Below, one piece after another: positions 1-5,807 of a stretch of 6,865 bases of DNA; positions within the stretch are counted from its first letter, which is position 1, and each line of letters begins with the position of its first letter. The notes beneath the pieces are model-generated. The model was given only the letters and a program-made list of their open reading frames with translations, ran no database searches and was not told where the DNA came from. Location: positions 1 to 6,865 of the forward strand of contig CAZYWA010000440.1 of assembly GCA_964650975.1 (NCBI GenBank). Reading direction: 5' to 3'. Made by a program: the position numbers and the translations under genes. This DNA comes from CAZYWA01 sp964650975 [NCBI: uncultured bacterium] (GTDB taxonomy: Bacteria; JADJOY01).

Positions 1-424
1 GCGACACGTGCAGCGCGACGTCCACCAGAACCCGCCACGCCCAGCGATGCGTGAAGCGGAAGTTCTCCGGATGGACCAGGTGCTGTGCGTCGAAAACGCT
101 CGTGACCTGGGGAACCCGGGCGCGCGCGGGCGCGGTGAATCCCGCGTTCCACAGAACGGCGGCACCGCTCGCCTCGACTCGCGCCGCCAGCCCCCGCTGC
201 TCCCACAGGATCCGGGAAGCGCGCGGGCGGGTGCGCGCCGGGCACCGGATCACCTCGACGCCACGCGGTGCCACCAGGTGTCCGGCCTCGTCGTCCGCGA
301 CGTAGAGGTCGATTCGATCGCGGCTCGAATCCCCGGCCAGGCCCGCGAGGGTGCCGAGCAGCGCGATCTCCGAGCCGCCCACCCGACCGGGACGCAAGAA
401 AAGCGCATTTACCGCGACATGCAT
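1..424 (-). CDS. GT4-type glycosyltransferase, N-terminal part (cut by window edge)
   Basis: Reading the minus strand from the ATG at 424-422 gives 141 residues with no stop before the window edge, so the C-terminal donor-binding half is missing. The start MHVAVNALFLRPGRVGGSE is typical of the N-terminal Rossmann domain of GT4/GT-B glycosyltransferases: a first beta strand, then a glycine-rich loop with GGSE at residues 16-19. Later signs are the EQRGL helix start (residues 75-79) and the strand-loop VTSVFDAQHLVHPENF (residues 107-122), which matches the 'DxQHxxxPE' acceptor-domain region of this superfamily. The family transfers a sugar from a nucleotide-sugar to a lipid-linked or glycan acceptor at the cytoplasmic face of the membrane. 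Donor and acceptor cannot be told. A GTG at 433 is in frame and could be an alternative start, but the family's conserved beginning favours the ATG. No strong ribosome binding site is seen. The gene diverges from the radical SAM operon that starts at 562. Confidence 0.82.
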   Translation of the reverse strand, partial: MHVAVNALFLRPGRVGGSEIALLGTLAGLAGDSSRDRIDLYVADDEAGHLVAPRGVEVIRCPARTRPRASRILWEQRGLAARVEASGAAVLWNAGFTAPARARVPQVTSVFDAQHLVHPENFRFTHRWAWRVLVDVALHVS

Positions 425-561
425 CCGGGGCACGCCCGATCTGACCGGCGACCTCGCGTTGCGACCGCGAGAAACCGTGTGTTAGCTTTGCGTTCACCCT
501 CTGCATCGAAGCGTCGCGAGTCCGTGAAGCAGCCCGTCGCGCCGTAGCACCGCTTTCGGAC
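425..561. other. Divergent intergenic region between the GT4 gene and the radical SAM operon
   Basis: These 137 bases separate two genes that start away from each other, so promoters for both should lie here. Frames across it are open in places, but nothing in it resembles a conserved protein. There is no clear Shine-Dalgarno sequence before either start. Only a weak rightward promoter candidate could be picked out, which is given separately. Confidence 0.6.
459..488 (+). promoter_or_regulatory. Weak candidate promoter for the radical SAM/fusion/PilZ operon
   Basis: TTGCGA (459-464) lies 18 bases upstream of TAGCTT (483-488), and a TGT precedes the second hexamer as in an extended -10 element. 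The -35 match is fair and the -10 match is poor. It is offered because it sits in the right place, about 70 bases before the ATG at 562, in the least GC-rich part of the gap. Chance occurrence is quite possible. Confidence 0.2.
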
Positions 562-1731
562 ATGGCGCTCGCCACCCAAAAGTCGTTCCGCGACTACGCC
601 GTCGACTTCCGCTTCTGGGCGTCGCGGACGTTCAACCGCGCCTGGACGCGTCCCGACTGGGTGTCGGTCAATCTCACGCTGCGCTGCAACCTCACCTGCG
701 AGATGTGCCGCGTCTGCTACGACGTGCCGAACGAGCTGTCGCTGGCCGAGGTCAAGTCCCTCATGGACCAGGTCCACGAATGGGGCGTCCCGATCTTCAA
801 TCCGCTCGGAGGCGAACCGTTCCACCGCAAGGACATCCTCGAGATCCTGGAATACGCCAGCGACAAGAGCTTCCAGACCACGGTCACCAACAACGGAACG
901 ATGATCGGGCCCAAGCGCGCCGAGGCGCTGGCGCGCCTCACGCGGGTCCACCTGAACTTCTCCGTAGACGGGCTCGAGGAAGAGAACGACCGGATTCGCG
1001 GCAAGGGTGTGTTCCGCAAGGTGTGGAACACCATCGCCACGATCCGCGCCGAGGAAGCCAAGCTCGGCGACTACCGGAAGTGGATCAGCATCAACTGCAT
1101 CGTGAGCGAGCGCAGCTTTCGCGACCTGCTCACGATCGCGGAGATGGCGCGCCGCGCCGGCTGCAACATGATCCAGTTCCTGAACCTCTTCGGCTACGAG
1201 TCGAAGGAGGGGAAACCCACCACCGACCCGATGTGGATCCAGCCGGAAAGCCTGTCCGAGTTCGACACGGCCATGGACCGGGTCGCGGATTGGGCGCGAC
1301 GGTTGCCGGGCACCGGATTTCACTGCGCCAACGCCCCCGAGGATCTGGAGCTGCTCAAGGACTACTACCGCCACCGCGTCGAGCCGCATCGCGCCAAGTG
1401 CTACAACGGCTTCAAGGAGATGTACATCAACTCGGACGGCGAGACGCTGATCTGCGATGCGCATCTCAACTTCACCAAGGAGTCGTACGGAAACGTCCGC
1501 TCTCTCTCGCTGCGCGACCTGTGGGAAGGCCAGAAGGCGCGCGAGCTCAGGCGCAACGTGATCGAATGTACCTCTCCGTGCATCCAGGACTGCTACCTGC
1601 GACGTGATTCCGACTCGCTGGTCCCGATCCTGACCGGTCTCGCGAAGACCCGCTTCCTCGAGTCGCCGGTGGGCCGGGCACTCTTCGAGGGCCGGGCACA
1701 GGTGGGCGTTCCCGCTCCGTCGGCGGGCTGA
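562..1731 (+). CDS. Radical SAM protein with SPASM/twitch-like C-terminus
   Basis: A 389-residue protein. The radical SAM signature CNLTCEMC places C42, C46 and C49 as ligands of the SAM-binding 4Fe-4S cluster. GGEP at 83-86, NNGT at 110-113 and SVDG at 134-137 follow at the spacing expected of the partial TIM barrel. The C-terminal region has C280-X12-G293-X4-C298, then C336, C340 and C344 in a CX3CX3C run, with the YGNVRSLSLRDLW stretch typical of SPASM proteins between them. That is enough cysteine for one auxiliary Fe-S cluster, but not the full seven-cysteine SPASM set. Such enzymes reductively cleave S-adenosylmethionine to a 5'-deoxyadenosyl radical and modify peptides, sugars or cyclitols. 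The substrate here is unknown. A fourth cysteine, C52, follows the core motif (CEMCRVC), which is uncommon. The ATG at 562 places the cysteine motif about 40 residues in, which is normal. The gene is first of three co-directional genes, and the next start lies 10 bases after its stop. Confidence 0.93.
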   Translation: MALATQKSFRDYAVDFRFWASRTFNRAWTRPDWVSVNLTLRCNLTCEMCRVCYDVPNELSLAEVKSLMDQVHEWGVPIFNPLGGEPFHRKDILEILEYASDKSFQTTVTNNGTMIGPKRAEALARLTRVHLNFSVDGLEEENDRIRGKGVFRKVWNTIATIRAEEAKLGDYRKWISINCIVSERSFRDLLTIAEMARRAGCNMIQFLNLFGYESKEGKPTTDPMWIQPESLSEFDTAMDRVADWARRLPGTGFHCANAPEDLELLKDYYRHRVEPHRAKCYNGFKEMYINSDGETLICDAHLNFTKESYGNVRSLSLRDLWEGQKARELRRNVIECTSPCIQDCYLRRDSDSLVPILTGLAKTRFLESPVGRALFEGRAQVGVPAPSAG

Positions 1732-1733
1732 GG
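1730..1733 (+). promoter_or_regulatory. Shine-Dalgarno GAGG deciding the GTG start of the fusion gene
   Basis: GAGG overlaps the TGA stop of the upstream radical SAM gene and lies 8 bases before GTG at 1742. It supports that start codon, because the N-terminus MRIGIVTRGDVFPTVHG begins directly with the first Rossmann strand. It also suggests translational coupling between the two genes. Confidence 0.55.
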
Positions 1734-1741
1734 CGCGGCTC

Positions 1742-4102
1742 GTGCGCATCGGCATCGTCACCCGCGGCGACGTGTTCCCGACGGTGCACGGCGCCGCGGT
1801 CAAGATCGTCCGCACGGCGGAGGGTCTCGGGCGCCTGGCGCCTCCTTGCGTGCTCATCACCGATCGCAAGGACGTGTACTGGCGGTTCGCCGGCGATCGC
1901 ATCGAGGAAGCGCCCTTCCCGGCGTGGACCCGGCGCATCCGCGATCACCGGGCAGTGCGCGAGCGGCTGCTCGAATGGATCGGAGTGCCGCCCGCCGACC
2001 GGCTGCTCTTCGTTCCGCTCCTCGACCTCAACTTCCTGGCGCGCATCGTGAGCATCGTGCGCCAGGAGCGGCTGACGCTGCTGCAGGCCGAGTTCCCTTT
2101 CTACGCGGTGCCGATGCTGGTGGCGCGTGCCCTGACCGGTGTCCGCACCTCGATCATGCAGCACAACATCGAGCACCTGCGGATGGCCGGATCGTCCGGG
2201 CTCGACGGCCGCGCGCAGCGGCGGGTGCGACGGATCGAGAGCTTCCTGTGCCGCAACGTGCAGGACGTGATCGCGCTCTCCGAGGTCGATCGCGACCATC
2301 TGGTGGGGATGGGCGTCGATCCCGCGCGAATCACCATCATCCCGCACGGGGTGGACCTCGGAAACTACGAAGGCTCGGTGCGGCTCGACGCTCGCGCCAA
2401 GCACGGGATCGCGCACGACGAACCGTTGCTGGTGTTCCACGGCACTCTCCACTACGCCCCCAACACAGCCGCCGTGCGGATCCTCGCCCGCGAGATCCTG
2501 CCGCGCCTCGAGCGCCGCGGGAGGAAGGTGCGGGCGCTGGTCTGCGGGATGGGCCCACCCCGGGAGTACGCGAGCGAGGGGCTCACCTTCACGGACGTGG
2601 TCGACGATCTTCCCTCGCACTTGCGCGCCGCCGACCTGGCGGTCGTGCCGCTGCTCGACGGCGGCGGCACGCGCATGAAGATTCTCGAGTACATGGCGGC
2701 GCGGCTGCCGATCGTGTCCACCCGCAAGGGCGCCGAAGGCCTGCCAGTCGAGCATGGGCGCGAGCTGATGCTCGCCGACGATCACGACTGGGACGGATTC
2801 GTCGACCACGTCGACTACCTGCTCGAGCAGCCCACCGAGCGGAAACGCCTCGGACACGCGGGCCGGGCGTACGTGCAGTCGCTCGACTGGATCGAGATCG
2901 CCCGGGCGTATGTGCGCGCGTATCAGGTCCCACGCGGCCCCATCGAGCGGCTGCGCGCCAGCTACCGCCGTGCCGCTCGCAAGGTTCTCACCGAGCCGGC
3001 CTCGGGTCTCGCCGAGAGCCTCGCTCGCGCGCACCAGCGCGCCGAGAACGAGCGCGACAAGGACGCCTACTTCGCCTACCTGGACGGCCAGGCACCGGCG
3101 CCGGCGCCCAAGATCCTGCTTTTCCTGCTCAACAAGAACTGCAACCTGAAGTGCGTCTTCTGCGACCTCTGGCCGCACCACGACATGATGCCGCACGAGC
3201 AGGTGCGGAACGTCCTCGAGCAGGCGGCCGAGATCGGCACCCGCCACGCGGTGCTGACCGGCGGCGAGCCGTTCGTGCTGCCGCACCTCTTCGACGTCAT
3301 CCGCTACGCCAAGGACCTGCGCCTCGGCGTCAATGTGACCACGAACGGAACGCTGATCGAGAAACGCTTCGACGAGCTGCTCGATGCTCCTCTCGACTCG
3401 CTCTCGGTCTCCATCGACGCGCTCGACGATTCCCACGACGAGCTGCGCGGCAAGATTTCGCTCGACAAGATCCTGGCCGGCCTGGAGAAGCTGCGTCGCG
3501 CGTCGCCGATGAAGATCTCGATCTACCACGTGGTCACCAACAAGAACCTGCACCAGCTCGAGCGAACCTACGAGTTCGCGCACTCGATCGGCGCCGAGTT
3601 CGGTTTCTGGCCGGTCAACGGCTACGAGTTCCTGCACGTTCGCGAACCGGAGCAAGTGCGCAGCTACCTGGCCACGATCGACCGGCTCGCCGTGCGCGAC
3701 GCCGAGGTCCGCGTGCGGCGCGAGTACTACCAGCGCGCGATGGCCTACCACAGCGCCTCGCAGCTTTCGGTGCGCTGCCTGGGACTGGTGCAGAAGTTCG
3801 GCGTCGACGTCCACGGCAACGTGCTGCCCTGCTGCGTGTGGGGGAATCAGGGCCTCACCGTCGGCAACGTCTTCGAGACGCCGCTGCGCGAGCTCTGGCA
3901 CGCCGAACGCACCCACTCGCTGCGGCGCCGCATCTTCGATCAGGGATGCAAGGGGCTCTGCTACAACCACGCGCTCTACGAGTTCCAGGAGGTCACCGGC
4001 CACGATTTCCTGGTGAGCGAATCTGGCACCCACGCGGAACCGGCGCCACCACCGGTTCCGGGGCGCGACGAGCCCTCCCATCGAGTGCTCGTCACCAGGT
4101 GA
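1742..4102 (+). CDS. Fusion protein: GT4 glycosyltransferase joined to radical SAM/twitch enzyme
   Basis: A 786-residue two-part protein. Residues 1 to about 395 are a complete GT-B/GT4 glycosyltransferase: an N-terminal acceptor domain with HGAAVK (16-21) and QHNIEH (140-145), the interdomain PHGVD (201-205), FHGTLHYAPN (232-241), and the nucleotide-sugar site GGGTRMKILEYMAARLPIVS (307-326) with E316. The first Glu of the usual EX7E pair is glycine, as in many GGGTR-type members. Residues about 396-455 are a charged, probably helical linker ending in APAPAP (451-456). Residues about 457-755 are a radical SAM domain: CNLKCVFC (C467, C471, C474), GGEP 507-510, TNGT 534-537, SIDA 557-560. It ends in a twitch/SPASM-like region: C679-X12-G692-X4-C697, C698, and C736-X3-C740. 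The last 30 residues are proline-rich and probably disordered. The frame is continuous, and no ATG, GTG or TTG codon occurs in the linker from residue 401 to the cysteine motif, so a separate downstream start is unlikely. The protein probably glycosylates an acceptor and modifies the same or an adjacent substrate by radical chemistry. The substrate is unknown. Confidence 0.93.
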   Translation: MRIGIVTRGDVFPTVHGAAVKIVRTAEGLGRLAPPCVLITDRKDVYWRFAGDRIEEAPFPAWTRRIRDHRAVRERLLEWIGVPPADRLLFVPLLDLNFLARIVSIVRQERLTLLQAEFPFYAVPMLVARALTGVRTSIMQHNIEHLRMAGSSGLDGRAQRRVRRIESFLCRNVQDVIALSEVDRDHLVGMGVDPARITIIPHGVDLGNYEGSVRLDARAKHGIAHDEPLLVFHGTLHYAPNTAAVRILAREILPRLERRGRKVRALVCGMGPPREYASEGLTFTDVVDDLPSHLRAADLAVVPLLDGGGTRMKILEYMAARLPIVSTRKGAEGLPVEHGRELMLADDHDWDGFVDHVDYLLEQPTERKRLGHAGRAYVQSLDWIEIARAYVRAYQVPRGPIERLRASYRRAARKVLTEPASGLAESLARAHQRAENERDKDAYFAYLDGQAPAPAPKILLFLLNKNCNLKCVFCDLWPHHDMMPHEQVRNVLEQAAEIGTRHAVLTGGEPFVLPHLFDVIRYAKDLRLGVNVTTNGTLIEKRFDELLDAPLDSLSVSIDALDDSHDELRGKISLDKILAGLEKLRRASPMKISIYHVVTNKNLHQLERTYEFAHSIGAEFGFWPVNGYEFLHVREPEQVRSYLATIDRLAVRDAEVRVRREYYQRAMAYHSASQLSVRCLGLVQKFGVDVHGNVLPCCVWGNQGLTVGNVFETPLRELWHAERTHSLRRRIFDQGCKGLCYNHALYEFQEVTGHDFLVSESGTHAEPAPPPVPGRDEPSHRVLVTR

Positions 4103-4142
4103 CGATCCGCGCTCCCGCAGTCGATCGAGCAGCCTCCCCGAA

Positions 4143-4493
4143 ATGACCGAAGCAGACGACCGCCGCGCCGAGGAGCGAGCCGCGGCCGAGGGGCAGGCCG
4201 TGATCGAGCTCGCGCGCGCCCAGGCATCCAGTCAGCCTCCGCTCCGGGTCGCGGCGACCGTGGTGAACCGCTCCCGCTCGGGCTGCTGCCTGGCCTTCGA
4301 GAAGCTGCAGATGGAATCGCTTCACCTGCTCGATTGCCTCGAGGATCCGGACGAGTTCCGGATCGAGGTGACGCTGCCGGCCGCCAAGCGCAGCGAGGCC
4401 CGCTCGGCGCGGGTCACCTGGATCAACCGGGTGTTCGACGGCCCCGGCCCCGTGTTTCGGGTCGGCTTCGAGCTCGGCAAGCCGGTGCGCTAG
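4143..4493 (+). CDS. PilZ domain protein (probable cyclic-di-GMP receptor)
   Basis: A 116-residue single-domain protein. Both halves of the PilZ ligand signature are visible: RxxxR as R8-AEE-R12 near the N-terminus, and (D/N)xSxxG as N42-R-S44-R-S-G47. The C-terminal strands ARVTWINR (89-96) and FRVGFEL (105-111) fit the end of the PilZ beta barrel. In this family the arginines and the NxSxxG loop bind cyclic-di-GMP, which commonly controls exopolysaccharide synthesis, motility or surface attachment. There is no signal peptide or membrane segment, so it should be cytoplasmic. The gap between the RxxxR motif and NxSxxG is typical, but two bulky cysteines (C48, C49) follow the glycine. The gene starts 40 bases after the fusion gene on the same strand and is probably in its operon, although its ribosome binding site is weak. 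Its TAG stop directly abuts the stop of the convergent gene. Binding of the ligand is inferred from the motifs only. Confidence 0.85.
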   Translation: MTEADDRRAEERAAAEGQAVIELARAQASSQPPLRVAATVVNRSRSGCCLAFEKLQMESLHLLDCLEDPDEFRIEVTLPAAKRSEARSARVTWINRVFDGPGPVFRVGFELGKPVR

Positions 4494-5597
4494 TCAGACG
4501 GCCGGCGCCGAGACCGCCAGGCGCTGGCGAAGCTCGGCGCGCACCTCGAGGTTGTCGACCACGAAGCCCAGGTTGCAATCGGAGCAGGGCTCGAAGAGAC
4601 CGCCGGCCAGGAGCCAGCCCCGGAAGCGGTCGAAGTAATCCCCGTACCAGGCCTCGTCGAGGCTCCGGGCCCCGAGCTTCTCGGTGTGCATCGGGCGCCA
4701 GAAGCCGCACGACCCGAGCTGGCCGTTGGCGCGCAGGTGCAGGAACCAGAACGGATTGAAGCACGGCGCGCGCAGCAGGCCGTCCGCGCGGTCCGCGGCC
4801 TCGAGCAGCGTCAGGTGAACGCGGTTGGTGGAGAGGATCGACTCCACCGAAAGCTCGGGAATGTTGGTCTGCACGCCCAGGCGGTGGCCTTCCTCGACCG
4901 CGCGCGGGCCGATCTCGTCGACGAACGCGCGCGCCTGCTCCGCGGACAGCTTGAGCGCGACGCTTTCCGGAGAGTTCACCGTGATCGGTTCGACGTTCAC
5001 GGCGTGCACGCCGGCGTCGGCCGCGACCGCGAACACTTCCGGCACGCGGCGCCAGTTGAGCGTCGTGAGCGCCATCCCGAAGTTGAGGCCCGGGCGGTCG
5101 CTGCGAAGGGAGCGCTTCACCGCGTCGAAGCGCCGCGCGGTCCAGCGGATCCGCTCGAAGGCACCGGTCTTCCGCACCAGCCGGTCGTGCGTGGCCGCGT
5201 CGGGACCTTCGACGCTGAGACTCACCCAGTCCCAGCCGTAGCTCACCAGGTCGTGGATCAGCTCGCGGGTGAAGAGCGTGCCGTTGCTGCACAGGAACGA
5301 TCGCAGGCCCAGGTGCTTGACGTGCCGCAGAACCTCCGCCGCCTCGGGATGGAGCAGAGGCTCGCCCTCGCCGATGACCCGGACGTAGCGAACGTCCATG
5401 CGCTTCGCGTCGTCGAGCAGCTCCTTCCAGCGCGCCGCGGGGAGGGTGCCTCCGACGAGCTTCGCGTCCGGATGCTGCCGCCAGCAAAACGAGCAGTCGG
5501 CGTTGCACGCCATCGTCAGGCCGAGCTCGAGCGTGTGCGGCCCGCGCGGCGTTCCGCGAGCCCAATCGGTGAGCCGCGCCAGGCGCTCGTCGTGCAT
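4494..5597 (-). CDS. Radical SAM protein with twitch-like C-terminus
   Basis: A 367-residue protein read from the ATG at 5597-5595. CNADCSFC gives the cluster cysteines C31, C35 and C38. GEGEP (76-80) stands in for the usual GGEP, SNGT lies at 104-107 and SVEG at 128-131, in the order of a radical SAM barrel. The C-terminal part holds C279-X12-G292-X4-C297 and a CSDC pair (C338, C341). These are four candidate ligands for a single auxiliary Fe-S cluster, as in twitch domains such as that of BtrN. The substrate is unknown. The same open frame continues far upstream of the ATG, but that stretch lies antisense to the next gene and shows no family similarity, whereas MHDERLARLTDWARG followed closely by the cysteine motif is a normal start. 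The gene faces the PilZ gene tail to tail with no base between the stop codons and diverges from the glycosyltransferase at 5808, so it is controlled separately from the operon at 562-4493. Confidence 0.92.
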   Translation of the reverse strand: MHDERLARLTDWARGTPRGPHTLELGLTMACNADCSFCWRQHPDAKLVGGTLPAARWKELLDDAKRMDVRYVRVIGEGEPLLHPEAAEVLRHVKHLGLRSFLCSNGTLFTRELIHDLVSYGWDWVSLSVEGPDAATHDRLVRKTGAFERIRWTARRFDAVKRSLRSDRPGLNFGMALTTLNWRRVPEVFAVAADAGVHAVNVEPITVNSPESVALKLSAEQARAFVDEIGPRAVEEGHRLGVQTNIPELSVESILSTNRVHLTLLEAADRADGLLRAPCFNPFWFLHLRANGQLGSCGFWRPMHTEKLGARSLDEAWYGDYFDRFRGWLLAGGLFEPCSDCNLGFVVDNLEVRAELRQRLAVSAPAV

Positions 5598-5644
5598 CGG
5601 TATGACGCTGAGTTTCCGAAAGCGGCACGAAGCTGGGGAGCTCG

Positions 5645-5650
5645 ATTGTA
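5645..5650 (-). promoter_or_regulatory. Candidate -10 element for the leftward radical SAM gene
   Basis: The minus strand reads TACAAT here, one base from the bacterial -10 consensus, about 47 bases upstream of the ATG at 5597. It is conspicuous in such GC-rich DNA. The hexamer 17 bases further upstream (TGGTAC) is a poor -35 match, so an activator or an alternative sigma factor may be needed if the element is real. Confidence 0.35.
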
Positions 5651-5655
5651 CCGTC

Positions 5656-5671
5656 GTACCGGGCCGGGTAC
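5656..5671. repeat. Short inverted repeat GTACC-N6-GGTAC
   Basis: Five-base arms (5656-5660 and 5667-5671) flank a six-base GC spacer just upstream of the leftward TACAAT element, where a -35 region would lie. A further GTACC begins at 5648, giving a cluster of the same pentamer. It could be a regulator site or chance. The arms are too short for confidence. Confidence 0.2.
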
Positions 5672-5676
5672 CACCG

Positions 5677-5728
5677 CAGGGGCGCCCGTTTCGGCTGGCC
5701 GCGCGTTGGAGCGGAGAAAACGCCCCTG
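5677..5728. repeat. Inverted repeat CAGGGGCG / CGCCCCTG over the rightward promoter
   Basis: CAGGGGCG at 5677-5684 is exactly complementary to CGCCCCTG at 5721-5728, with 36 bases between. The right arm lies inside the candidate rightward promoter and shares its TG with the extended -10. A widely spaced operator pair or a DNA hairpin are the two readings. There is no T-run, so it is not an intrinsic terminator. Confidence 0.3.
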
Positions 5729-5735
5729 ATACGAT
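5706..5735 (+). promoter_or_regulatory. Candidate extended -10 promoter for the rightward glycosyltransferase
   Basis: TTGGAG (5706-5711) lies 18 bases before TACGAT (5730-5735), and TGA immediately precedes the latter, giving the TGnTAnnnT extended -10 form. Transcription would begin near 5742, leaving a leader of about 65 bases before the ATG at 5808. The inverted repeat at 5677-5728 overlaps it. Confidence 0.35.
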
Positions 5736-5807
5736 GGCGCGCCTCGCCCCGATCCGACTGCCGACATCTCGAGCACGGTGCCGCGGCGCGCGCACGGTTC
5801 CGCTTCG

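Noticed and set aside
8-547. A 179-codon plus-strand frame at the left edge.
   Set aside because: The minus strand over 1-424 encodes a convincing GT4 N-terminus. The plus frame has no recognisable feature.
425-561. A precursor peptide gene for a radical-SAM-modified peptide in either divergent gap (also 5598-5807).
   Set aside because: No short frame with a ribosome binding site, a leader-like N-terminus and a Cys-, Gly- or Thr-rich core was found in either gap. This weakens, but does not exclude, a peptide-modification model, since the precursor could be outside the window.
409-1938. A 509-codon open frame on the minus strand opposite the first radical SAM gene.
   Set aside because: It is antisense to a gene with clear family motifs, has a composition rich in Arg, Ala and Val without domains, and overlaps the starts of two real genes.
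1547-4081. An 844-codon open frame on the minus strand opposite the fusion gene.
   Set aside because: It is the complement of the fusion's codons in GC-rich DNA. Its His-, Asp- and Val-rich sequence shows no motif.
4103-4142. Possible terminator or small peptide gene between the fusion and PilZ genes.
   Set aside because: Forty bases with no stable hairpin, no T-run and no plausible start with a ribosome binding site.
1846-4146. A 766-codon plus-strand frame overlapping the fusion gene.
   Set aside because: It is an out-of-frame shadow made largely of Arg, Ala and Pro, while the +1742 frame carries every conserved motif of both enzymes.
5381-5400. GEGEP instead of GGEP in the third radical SAM protein as a sign of inactivity.
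   Set aside because: GxGEP forms are common in active radical SAM families. The Glu-Pro end and the surrounding glycines are kept, and all three cluster cysteines are present.
4423-5628. A 401-codon minus-strand frame overlapping the third radical SAM gene.
   Set aside because: It is an Arg/Gly/Ala-rich out-of-frame shadow. The other minus frame holds the CX3CX2C motif and the SPASM-like cysteines.
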